Source: Chelydra serpentina (lineage: Eukaryota > Chordata > Testudines > Chelydridae). Taken from it: a stretch of DNA of 64,000 bases. How positions within the stretch are numbered: the stretch's first letter is position 1; each line of letters begins with the position of its first letter. The notes below the pieces were generated by a model. That model did no database searches and had not been told where the DNA came from. It saw nothing but the letters and a program-made list of their open reading frames with translations. Position numbers and translations under genes: made by a program. The stretch spans positions 14,229,501 through 14,293,500 of the forward strand of contig JBAIAC010000057.1 of assembly GCA_037349315.1 (NCBI GenBank). The letters run 5' to 3'. Below are positions 10,984 to 22,900 of this stretch, in pieces.

Positions 10984-13900
10984 CGTGTGCTTTGGAAGGT
11001 CTGGTTTCTGGCAGAATATTTAAAATCTCCCCCTCCCCCACCCCTGATTTTCGACTGTTAAGAACTAATAAACCACTTGAGAGTTCTGCTGCTTAGTGCT
11101 CTCTGCCTGTTAAATTATCTGCCTTGCTTCTAGTCCAACTGGCCAATCACCATCATATTCTTCACTTCCTCTCTGGGCTTGTTGATACACGGAACTTCTC
11201 CAGTTTAAAGATGTGGGTTTAAACCGATTGAATTATACTGGTGCCACATAAACCAGGCTTATTTCATTTAGCTGAATTTGCATAGGATCAGGGGTAAGTT
11301 AAACTGGAATAATAGTGTCCGTACATGGATCTGTACCAGTGCAGGTTTGTGTGCAGACAAAACCTTCGTCTCTGAGCTGTCGTGAAGCTGTAACTCATGC
11401 ATGCAAATGGTATCTCAGCTCTGCATACTGCACAGGGATCTGCTCTATTAGCCATTGGCTCCAAAAGCAACACAAGCCCCTGAAACGGAGCTGAAACGGA
11501 GCCGCTGTTTGCTGCCAGTCTGGTCAAAGCGTCGTCCTGCTCATTGGCATGAAAGGGCGAGAGTCACAAACGTCGAAACACGGGGAATGTCCTTACCAAG
11601 TTGCCAAACTTTTGAGCAACGCTCATTTCCTCCAGCTGAGGGCGGTGGTGCTAACTAGCTACAGCAGGGTGGTGTTAATGCCTTATTAACTGCTCATGCA
11701 CCCGGCCTTGCAGGGATAGGAAAGTCTCTGCTGGTGGGTGTGCGCCCTGCAGAGCCAGGACAGGACACAGAAGGGAAATGGCTCTCTCCTAGTGGCTGAG
11801 GATAGCTTAGTTTTAGGATAGCTTAGGGTATGTCTACACTACGAGACTAGTTCGATTTTTCTTAAACCAAACTTGCGAAACCGATATTGCAAAGTCGATA
11901 GTGTGAATCCACATGAAGGACCTTAATTCGAATTTCTGAGTCCACAGTAACGGGGCAAGCGTCGACATTGCAAGCGGTGCACTGTGGGTAGCTATCCCAC
12001 AGTTCCCGCAGTCCCCGCCGCCCACTGGAATTCTGGGTGTAGCCCCCAGTGCCTTCTGGAGCCAAAAATGTGTCGAGGGTGGTTATAGGTAAATGTCGTC
12101 ACTCGACCCACACTCCCGCCCTCCCTACGTGAAAGCTCTGGCGGGCAATTAATTCGCGCCCTTTTACGGTGATTGACAGCTTGGACGCCACAGGCCAGCG
12201 AGCATGGAGCCCTCCGCGATTATCGCTGCTGTTCTGTCCGTTGTCAACTCCTCGCGCCTTATCGTCCACCTTTTCCAGAGGCAGATGCAGAGAAATCGGG
12301 AGAGGAGGCAACGGAAGCTCCGGGAGGACATGAACTCTGAGAGGGGCACAGACCTCTCGCAAAGCACGGGACCCCGGCCCCTAGACATCATGGTGGCAAT
12401 GGGGCACGTTGATCCTGTGGAACGGCGATTCTGGGCAAGGGAAACAAGCACTGACTGGTGGGACCGCATAGTGCTGCAGGTCTGGGATGAATCCCAGTGG
12501 CTGAAAAACTTTCGGATGCGTAAGGGCACTTTCCTGGAACTTTGTGAGTTGCTGTCCCCTGCCCTGAAGCGCCAGGAAACCCGGATGCGAGCAGCCCTGA
12601 CTATCCAGAAGCGAGTGGCCATAGCCCTGTGGAAGCTTGCAACTCCTGACAGCTACCGGTCAGTCGCGAACCAATTTGGAGTGGGCAAGTGTACCGTGGG
12701 GGTTGCTGTGATGCAGGTAGCCCATGCAATCGTTGACCTGCTGCTCTCAAAGGTAGTGACCCTTGGAGACGTGCAGGTGATCATAGATGGCTTTTCCGCT
12801 ATGGGATTCCCAAACTGCGGCGGGGCTATTGATGGGACACACATCCCTATCCTGGGACCAGAGCACCAGGGCAGCCAGTACATTAACCGAAAGGGCTATT
12901 TTTCTATGGTACTGCAAGCACTAGTGGACCACAAAGGACGTTTTACCAACATCAATGTCGGATGGCCGGGCAAGGTTCATGATGCTCGTGTTTTCAAGAA
13001 CTGTGGTCTGTTTAGACGGCTGCAACAGGGTGTTTATTTCCCGGACCGCAAAATAACTGTTGGGGATGTGGAGATGCCTATAGTGATCCTCGGGGACCCT
13101 GCCTACCCGCTACTGCCCTGGCTCATGAAGCCATACACGGGAGCCCTGGACACTGAAAAGGAGCTCTTCAACTACCGGCTGAGCAAGTGCAGAATGGTGG
13201 TGGAGTGTGCCTTTGGCCGTCTGAAAGGTCGTTGGAGAAGCTTACTTACTCGCTCCGATCTCAGCCAAACAAATATCCCCATTGTGATTGCAGCGTGCTG
13301 TGTGCTCCACAATCTCTGTGAGAGCAAGGGGGAAACCTTTATGGCGGGATGGGAGGTTGAGGCAAATCGCCTGGCTGCTGATTACGCACAGCCGGACACC
13401 AGGGCGATTAGAAGATCACAGCGGGACGCGCTGCGCATCCGGGAAGCTTTGAAAGCTACCTTCCAGAGCGAGCGGGGTAACCAGTGACTGTTACGCTTGT
13501 TTAAACAGAAGCTGAACCCGCCCCCATTTCTTTACCCAGTTTCTGTTGCCTATCCTCTCCAATTACCAACCCCCTTCCCCCCCTTCATTCAACGCTTTAA
13601 AAGTATAATAAAGGAAACATTGTTTATTTACACCATCTCTATTACTGGTTTCTCGGTTAAGGGTTTAACCTGGGACGCATACCGCGGTTGGGGAGCGGGT
13701 GAAGTGTTGGAAAGTACGCTTCCAAGCTCGGGGAATTACATGCTCCTGCTCCCAGAGCAGTCCGAAGTGCTGGACTGCTTCTTTCAAGGGAGCCATCAAC
13801 CCCTCCTATTCGCAACTGTGTGTGGTGGGGCCTTTCTGACTTTTTGGACATGGATTGCGGCCACAGATCCCCTGCTGCATGGATCTGTCATGCAGGCTAT

Positions 13901-16900
13901 CCCCGGCCGCAAAAGATCTGCTGCCACCCTCCCCCACCAGAAAGTCACAGCCCCCCCCCCCATAAGAGAACAAGACAACCCCCTCCCAGAATGACAAGTG
14001 TGCCCAGTGCTTGCAATGTGAGAGTGACTTTCTGTTGATCCTTTTCCCCCTGTCCGCACCCTGGTTCAGGCGCCTGACGTCGCTAATAACAAACCCCCTT
14101 ACCCACTCCCCCAAAACCAAAACGTCCTGTGAAAGAAAGTCAGGGGAACAGCACTGTGCAAAACAATCATTTTTATTGAGGGGAGCATATGTTCTAGATG
14201 ATACCTGGGCAGGGAACTGTTGTGGGGTGCGGTTGGAGGGAAGGAAAGGACCCATCTACAGTTTTGGAAATGAGAGCCTTCTGCTACTGGAGCAGTCTGC
14301 AGGAGTGGAGTGATTATTTCCACGGCCCCTGCCTCCCCTTGTTCTAGTGACTTTGGGTGAGTAGAGGATTGGACTTTGTGGCGGGGGAGGGCGGTTGGAA
14401 ATTACATAGAGAGGTGCTCTTTCCTCCTGTCTCCTGTCCTGGAGAACGTCTACCAGGCACCGGAGCGTGTCAGTTTGCTCCCTCATTAGTCCCAGCAGCG
14501 TTTGAGTCGCCTGCTGGTCTTCCTGCCACCACCTGTCCTCGCGAGCTTCAGCCCTTTGCTCCCGTTCCCTGACTGCTCGCTCAGACCTTGAGACGTCCTC
14601 TCTCCGCTGTGCAGCCTCCTTTCGGGAACAGACCATCAATTCGGAGAACATGTCGTCCCGGGTTCTCTTTTTGCGCCGCCTGATCAGCGCAAGCCTGTGG
14701 GAGGGTGATCCACGGGTAGGGCGGGAGACACTCGCAGCTGTGGGATGAGAGAAAGGGAGTGAATTCCTCAGAAAGATACTTTTTCCCGAACAATGGCTAT
14801 ACTCTTTCCCTGTGAATAAGACCAAGCACAGTACCTATCACATGTCCACTTACTACAAGGTCAAATATTATGTCTTTATCCTGAGTGTCTGGGGTCCCGG
14901 TGTACAGATCCCAGAAGCCTTGCGGAACACTGGAAATCTGCTCTCTGGAGACCATGGTAAGCTGATGAGTTTGGACTGCTGAGAGATTACTTCACAGCAG
15001 TGCTCTACCCCCATGTTTCAAGCACAGTTCCTGGCGGTGGCCAGTTCCTGCTGCTGCCCAAACCGGCCAGCTACAGCGGCTCGCCAATCCTTTACCCCCC
15101 CTCCGCGTGGCGGCTCCCAGGAACTTAATGTGCCCGCGAACCGCTCTGTTTGAACGGCTCACCTACCCTTTCCCCCCCTCCGCGTGGCCGCCCCCGGGAA
15201 CTGAAAGCGCCCGCGAACCGCCCAGTTTGAACGGCTCGCCTACCTTTTCCCCCCCTACGCGTGGCAGCTCCCGGGAACTGAAAGTGCCCGCGAACCGCTC
15301 AGTTTGAATGGCTCGCCTACCCTTTCCCCCACTCCGCGTGGCCGCTCTCAGGAACTCTCCCTGCCCGCGCACTGCCAAGTTCAAATGGTTAGGTTCCCAA
15401 CTCCCTCCCCCCATGCGTGGATGGAAACCGCCGGGTGTCTTTCTTTAAAGGGAAAATGAAGCATTCACTATACTAAAGAAACCACTCATTCAAACCAGGG
15501 CACCATGACTGATATCACTCTGATGAGGATAACGGAGACAGAGAAAGAGTGCATGCTGCGTCAATGCCAGCAAACCCCTGGGCCGTATGCAGCCATGCTA
15601 TGCAAGGCAATGATACCAGAGTACCTGCAGCTTGCATGGCGCGGGAAAGTATCCTACCATGGAGGAGACAATACGGCCGCTCTCCCTGGGAACCTGATAC
15701 AAAAGCTCTCACTGTACCTCCAGGAGAGCTTCGCGGAGATCTCCGATGGGGATTTCTCCTCTATCCCCACACATATTGACAGACTTTTCGAGTAGTTGCA
15801 CTGTAGAACGACTCAAAGCTGAAGCGCCTAAGGCCAATTAAGCAATACAAACACAGTGCTTATACACCATGCCTATTGTATTCCAAATAAATGTTTAAAA
15901 CACTGACCTGCTGATCCTTCGCCTGATTCCTGGTCAGGAATGCTGCCTTGGGAGGGTTCGTAGGGGAGCTCAGTGAGGGTGATGAATAGATCCTGGCTGT
16001 CGGGGAAATCAGCATTGAAAGCGCTGTCGACTGCCTCATCCTCGTCCTCTCCTTCCTCATCTTCACCATCCGCGAAAACCTCCTCCCACGTGGCCGTTGA
16101 TAAGACCCCGTCGTCGGAGTCCACGGACACTGGTGGTGTAGTGGTGGCAGCACCACCGAGCATAGCATGCAGTGCCTCGTAAAAACGGCAAGTGTGTGGC
16201 CGCGATCCGGAGCGTCCGTTGGACTCCTTGGTCTTCTGGTACGCCTGCCGCAGCTCCTTGATTTTTACGCGGCACTGCGTTGCATCCCGGCTGTATCCTC
16301 TCTCCGTCATTGCCAGGGATATTTTCTCATAAAGTTTTGCATTCCGTCTTTTGGATCGGAGCTCGGATAGGACGGATTCATCTCCCCACACAGCGATCAG
16401 ATCCAAAACTTCCCGATCACTCCATGCTGGAGCCCTCTTTCTATTCTGGGATTGCATGGTAACCTCTGCTGGAGAGCTCTGCATCATTGCCAGTGCTGCT
16501 GAGCTCGCCACGATGTCCAAACAGGAAATGAGATTCGAACTGGCCAGACAGGAAAAGGAATTCAAATTTTCCCGGGGCTTTTCCTGAGTGGCAGGTCAGA
16601 GCATCCGAGTTCGGATTGCTGTCCTGAGCGTCCACTGAGTGGTGCACTGTGGGATAGCTCCCGGAGCTATTAGCATCGAATTCCGTCCACAGTACCTCGA
16701 ATTCGACATGGCCATGTCGAATTTGGCGCTACTCCCCTCGTCGGGGAGGAGTACAGAAATCGAATTAAAGAGCCATTTCTGTCGACATAAATTGCTTCCT
16801 AATGTGGACGGGTGCAGGGTTAAATCGAGTTAACGCTGCTAAATTCGACATAAAGTCCTAGTGTAGACCAGGCCTTAGTTGACTAACAGCAAGAAATAAC

Positions 16901-19900
16901 TGATGCTGCTGTAATCCAGCCTGGCTGTATTCTGTGTCTCAGCCACGGGTTCTTATTTGTGTAAGGGCTTGTCTACACAGGGGACTTAGTCACTCCTTAA
17001 GGTAGGGTGTGAATTTGCAGCACTAGAAATAGTCTGCTATAGCAGCCTGGGTGGACACTCTGATTCTGGAATGGCTATTCTGGTCAGTTTCCCTGCGTTA
17101 GGGTGACCAGACAGCAAATGTGAAAAATTGGGACAAGGGGTCAGGGGGTAATAGGAGCCTATATAAGAGAGAGACCCAAAAATCGGGACTGTCCCTATAA
17201 AATCAGGACATCTGGTCACCCTACCCTGCGTACACAAGCCAGAAGAGTTAACAAGGTGGAACAACACAGTGTCTTGCAAGATGCATAGCAACTGTAAGCG
17301 GGTTGATAAAGTGTGTCCCTTTACAGCTGCCCTTATGGCTGCGTGTTCTTGGGCCGGCCCCATTGCACGTCACCCAAGGCATTCCTGGTTTGGGGACACA
17401 GTTATTTGCCCCTGAAGTTGTTACCTAGAGCGCAGCTGCCTTCTGTGGTCGGAGTAAATTTCCCAGCATCCCTCTCTACGGAGAGAGCAGGGCTTTTAGG
17501 GCTCCAGCAGAGTGAGATCGTGTTGCACGGTAAATTGACAAATCCGGCTCATCAGTCTGGTGCAGCAGTTTTCAGTGCTGGGCTTACAAGCCTGGCGAAA
17601 GCCCTTCAGGGTAGGAGTGGGGACCAACTCTGTCCTGAGTGGACTTTCTAAACCTCCCCATGCCATGCTGCTGCTGCGTCTGTTAAGGCACTGTCCTCTG
17701 GCCCAGGGCTTGTCATACATCCTTTCTGTTCATGCTTCATGTTATGGTTCTGTGTATAAAGTATTCATCTATGTTTGAATCAACTGCAAATTGTCCAGGG
17801 GGTCACTACGTTGCTTATAACCATTTACAACAGCGTCTACTGCTGTGCTTATAACCCTTTGTAATGGGCCCTCACCCCTGTCTGCAACGTGCTGTAACAT
17901 GTATTGACCCATTGTCAACGAGGAGCCTTCATGCAAAGTGTAGCCCAGTTTCCTAGGTAGCGGCCATGGATGGTGCTGCTAGCGGGAGGTGATTGGGGGG
18001 AGGCACCGGGGGAGCTTTCCGTGGGATTGCACGAGCCCCCTTCACAAGGTGTGCGATCGCTTCGGAGCCGACTGAGCAAGGAGACGTGCGGAGAACATGC
18101 CCAGAGTCCGTAGTGACCCTCCCCCAAGGCAGTTGTGCGACAGCTTCTGCTCTCAAGGAAGGTGAAGGGTTTTCACTCTTCCAGGAAACGTGAATTTGTT
18201 TGCCCGTTATATTCGCTGGAGTTGTTTGCATTGTGACTCAGCCAGTGATGACACATGTGAGTGTGTGTCCATATAAATATAAAAACAAGCCCCTCCATTA
18301 GCCGGGGAGGGGACAGAACGTCCATTAGTCTCGCCCTAGGCAATTATCTCCCATTTCTCGGCCAAAGCAAAATTTCGGGGAAAAAAATCTAATTAGCCCC
18401 TGGCGCAGCCTCAGCCTTTGGGAGCAGACGGGGATGTAATAGGAGCAATACTCTGTGTCTGATCACATGGGCACGCTGGCAGCAGAGCAATGTAAGAAAA
18501 TGACTTTCCAGGACAGATGGGTTCGTCTGTTTCCTGATCTGGTTCATCCGTGCGGTTAGCTTGTGCTTGGCGTAGGTGAGACTGTGAGACAAAGAGCAGA
18601 GATCTGGGGGGAAGGGGGGGAAAACATCCAGCTGAAAATAGATCCGGGAGCAGCGTAAGAAACCAACGTAGAGAGGCTGTGAAAAAGAAGCAGGGAGGGA
18701 GAGAGCTCCGTTAAATGGAATAATGCGGCATGGTGGGGGATCCTTTGGGTACCAGCTTGGCTTTCTGTTGCAGGTGAGGGGGTGGCTGGCTCTAGTGCGG
18801 TCTCAGGTGAGGTTAATTGTTATAGTGACGCTAGCAGACCGGTCTGTGGTGCTCTCTGGGTGCTCTCTGAAGATGCTCTCCGAAGGTGGCATCCGGAGCG
18901 TTGGATGGAGGCTCTTCCAGTGGAGAGTGGTGTAAATCCAGCCGAACAGCACGGAGAGGGAGAGCGAGCTGCTCTCTAGCTAGACACACCGGTGGTTTGA
19001 CTCTCCCTTGGTGGGTGAGTTCAGATTACAGGTCAACAGGGTTACAAATTCAAGCTAGTGCTTCAAACCCCAGGACAGCAGTGTGAGGCATTGCCCGGTC
19101 CTGCAGCTCCCGCAGATTGGTCCCGACCCTTCCCGATCCTGCCACACCTTTTTGCTGGTCTTAGGGCTTATTTGTTTTTCCTGATTAACCCAGGTCTTCA
19201 CAGACATCGTAACCACCTCGCCCCAACACTCCCTGAATGCTTGTTCCAGGGCACAAGCTCTTGGGCAGGGACTGTCTCTCTTTTCTGTTTGTACAGTGCC
19301 TAGCAGGGTGGGGCTCTGCTCTGTGACTGGAGCTCATAGACTCCAGTGCAGTACAAATAATAACGAATGCTCTAGGATAACCCGCAGATGTTTGGGGAGT
19401 GTCACGCTGGCCTTGTTAGATGTGTTCCCCACCCTGAATTAACTGGTCATGGTACGGTGTCCAGCTAAATCTGGTGAAAATAGCAGCGATGACGTGGAAA
19501 TTCTGCGTTTAACTCAGGATAGCAGCATGAGGTCAGCTCCTGGCTCCCATGTAGGCTTGAACCTGTGCTACAAGCCAAGTGGCTGCATCTTCACTGCTGT
19601 TTTAACCCCAGTTAAGAGCACCCCTCTTTTGTAGGTTAGCCAAGGACCCAGCATGTGGGGTGGGGGCTGAGGGAGAAGAGACGCTGGCCTAAAGACTTAC
19701 ACTGAAGTCTTCTGCAATAGGAGCCTTCCCTTGTATCCCAGAGGACGGACAGCTGCCCATAAGCTCTCCTTGACGCTGATCTCTGCACCGAGATCGTCTC
19801 GGTAGGATACACTGCGGAGTGCTTGCTCAGAAAGGATGCATCACTGACAGCACTGAGTTGGTGTCCCCTCAGCAGCTCAGTGCTCAGGCAGAGAAGCTAG

Positions 19901-22900
19901 GAAGAAGTCTCTTCTATTGGCTTCATCCCCAAGGGACTCAGTATTATAGAATCATAGAATCTCAGGGTTGGAAGGGACCTTAGTAGGTCATCTAGTCCAA
20001 CCCCCTGCTCAAAGCAGGACCAATCCCAACTAATCATCCCAGCCAGGGCTTTGTCAAGCCTGACCTTAAAAACCTCCAAGAATGGAGATTCCACCACCTC
20101 CCCAGGTAACCCATTATCAAGAACTTATACAAATTCCCAGCATGAACTCCTTTCTCTCTTTCTCCCCACTCCAGTGTGGTTCTACTTCGGCATGGTGGGG
20201 TCTTTCTTCTTCATCCTCATCCAGCTCATCCTCCTGATTGACTTTGCCCACTCCTGGAGTCAGATCTGGCTGCGTAATGCGGACGAAGGCAACGCCAAGG
20301 GCTGGTATGCAGGTCAGTACGGAGCGTATTCTGCTTGATCCACCCAAGTGGATCCTGTCTCATCGGGAAATGGGGCAGATAAGGTGATGGGGCTTGTTTA
20401 GTGTTAAAATCCACTCAGCTTACAAGTTGGGTGAGACCCTGCTCCTGCCCGTTGTAGTGACTTTAGGATCACGTTTCCGGGCCGGAAGCGTGTCTCTTCC
20501 CTACAGCTGTGGGAGCGGGCAGGAAGACAGCGAAAGTGGCTACACACAAGCTACAAAAACACTCGCCCCTTTCTGTGAGTTCGAGGGGTCTCGGGTAGCT
20601 TGTGCCAAGAGCAGGTCAAAACTTCACAGGGTGTGAAACCCATGCAGGTCGTGTGACGTTTAACTCCGGGCTGGCGTCTGGGCCCAGCCAGATTCTGCCC
20701 CCCTGTGCGGGCCCCTGGAGAGCTCTGCGCCCAGTTCCATCCTCTCTCCTCCCCAGCCCTCTTCATCTTCACCTTCATCTTCTATGCGGTCTCCCTCGCG
20801 GCCGTGGTGCTGCTGTATGTCTACTACACCAGGCCCGACGGCTGCACGGAGAACAAGGTGCTGATCAGCCTCAACCTGATCTTCTGCATCATCGCCTCTG
20901 TCGTGTCCATCCTGCCCAAGATCCAGGTGAGCGGGGAACCGGGCGGCCGTGGGAAGCCTGCCCCTACACAGGCTGCTTTGCCCCCTGCAGCTCGCACGCC
21001 ACCTGGTGGCTGAGCAGGGAACAGCGGCTGAGCTGCGTGCATGGGCTAGGCCCAACGGCAGGCCCCGTTCGTAATGGCGCTGAGTTCCTGATGCCGAAGT
21101 CGGTACAGCCCAGCCTCTGTGAAACAAAAGCCCCTCGTCTGACATGGAGACGTCCCCAGCTCTGGCCTGGTTTCAGATAACACCTCCCTTGACTTAGCTC
21201 TTGGGGGAGAACCCCATGAGGCCCTGGCTCTACAAGGGGCCTCAGTCCTGCCGAGCCAGCCAGCCACTGTCTGCAATCGGAGCTAGTCAGTGCGCGCCGC
21301 AGCCTGCATTCATGGTGGGCAGTAGAGCCAGCTTCTCTGATTTCCCCTTCCCTCCCCCAGGGGGCTGGCGGTTAGCTGAGGCTGGACTCCTTGGGGGGCC
21401 AGCACCCGTCTCTGCTGGACCAGCTGAAGTGATGGACGCTTGGAAGCAGAGTTAATATTCAAGCAATGGTCTGCAGCAAGACTGCTTAGATCTTGGCTCA
21501 CAAGCTGCGTGTGGCCATACGGAGCTGCTCCAGCAGCATGTGCTGGGTTCCCTGCACTCTGCCTGTGTCTGTCCGGCAGAGTGCTGATCTCAGGAGCACT
21601 CTCTGGGCTGCCTGATATGTGGAGTGCAGAGTGACTGGGCCTGTCATACGGGGCCCTGCTCTGGGATCCTCTCGTTCCTTGTAGCAGCCAGGAGAAGAGA
21701 ACTTCCGCCGCTCCTCCTGGCAGCCGGCTTGGTGAGATGGGGAAGGGTGGAGGTTCTCTGAGGCTGTGCCATACGCTGGCATTGGTAGGCAACACTGGTC
21801 CAGCCTCCCAGATTGCTGAGCCGAGGTCACCGGGTGCTTTTTGGTCCCTCTGGTCGCTCAGCCCTGAGAACCCCTGGCTTGCGGTGTCATCGGGATTGGG
21901 CGGGGACATCGCACCGGATTGTCTGATGCTTCTAATAACCCGGCACAAAATTAACCTGTGGAATTTGCTGCCGCAAGACCTCACTGAGGCCAAGCGCCTA
22001 GCAGGATTCAAAAGGGGGTTAGCCACGTCCAAGAATGATGAGCATATCGACAGTTACACTACATCGGGGTATAAGACCTTCTGCTTCAGGGCATAGGCCA
22101 ACAACTGACTGTTTGGGGTCCGGAAGAAACTCTTCCTTTGGGCAGGTTATCCCGGAACTGCTGCTGCAGGGTTCCTTCACCTCCCTCTGAAGCATCTGGT
22201 GCTTTCGGTTCAGACTTGCTGGGCTTGAAATCAGTGGCTTGTCAGGGCCTGTCTGGGGCAGGGGGCTAGCCTGGTTGCTTGGGGTCTGTTGGCCAGGGGT
22301 CAGGCTGGCCCTAGCTGTGCCGTGGCACACTCGGCAGCAGTAAGGGGAGGAAGGTTTTTCCCTTTCCCTCCAAATCCCCCCAGGTGCCTCTTGCTGGCAT
22401 TGCCCTGGGCTAGCAGTGCCTGGTGCTTTGCCAATGCCGGCGGCGATGCTGCATGCTGGTCTGAGCCAGGTGGCTGGTTGTGTTGGGGACCGGGCTCACT
22501 TTGACCCACTCGTCACCTTTGCAGGATGCTCAGCCTCACTCAGGCCTGCTGCAGGCCTCCATCATCACCCTCTACACCCTGTTCATCACCTGGTTGGCCC
22601 TGGCGAACGTACCGGGTAAGTGACGCTGGCGCTCGAGGGCTTTCGGCCGGTGTCCCGAGGGTGAATCACGCCAATCCTGCCTCAGCCTCTGGGGAGACCC
22701 TGCCCGTGGAGCTCGGCAAATCAGCTTCCCTGGCGAGCAGCGGGAGGCAGGGTTCGAAGGAGCGGATGACTGGCTGGCAGAGGCTGCAGGTGGCCTTGGA
22801 GCAGCCTGGGATGGCATGCCTTCATCCAGAAAAACACCCCCTGCATTAGCCTGTCCCCTACCCCTGTCCAGTTGGCTTCATTGCCTCTCGTGCACTCAGC

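Larger units (their letters stand above)
14738..15907 (-). other. Intron of the Harbinger Myb-like gene
   Basis: A 1,170-bp intron with GT (15907-15906) and AG borders on the minus strand. It contains the 77-bp tandem array and the opposite-strand small ORF, both listed separately. Confidence 0.8.
11826..16874. mobile_element. Complete autonomous Harbinger/PIF DNA transposon in SERINC2 intron 4
   Basis: A 5,049-bp element is flanked by the 3-bp duplication TTA (11823-11825 and 16875-16877), the size and preference of PIF/Harbinger. Its termini are imperfect inverted repeats: left GGGTATGTCTACACTACGA and right, read inward on minus, GGCCTGGTCTACACTAGGA, with an exact GTCTACACTA core. A palindrome-like CTGTGGG...CCC motif recurs just inside each end (11982-12002 and 16647-16662). 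It contains an intact transposase gene (+), an intact two-exon Myb/SANT-like gene (-), convergent poly(A) signals, a 77-bp tandem array and a third short ORF. Both main frames being open suggests a recent insertion, or purifying selection not yet relaxed. Confidence 0.93.

Noticed and set aside
10728..11096. Open frame with a Thr-His run near 10950
   Set aside because: The run is translation of the (CA)16 microsatellite; the rest overlaps an hAT-like fragment and has no domain.
11168..11360. Possible further Harbinger-type MITE
   Set aside because: GGGCTTGTTGATACACGGAA and later motifs hint at it, but no matching right end or duplication was found.
12164..12622. 152-codon minus-strand frame over the Harbinger transposase
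   Set aside because: Antisense shadow of the real transposase gene.
15075..15420. CRISPR-like array
   Set aside because: The units are contiguous 77-bp tandem copies with no unique spacers, in a eukaryotic transposon.
16965..17098. Possible second Harbinger MITE left end (GGGCTTGTCTACACAGGG)
   Set aside because: Only one terminus is seen; not enough to define an element.
21310..22032. 240-codon minus-strand frame within SERINC2 intron 6
   Set aside because: It overlaps a LINE fragment of the other strand and shows no domain; open by base composition.
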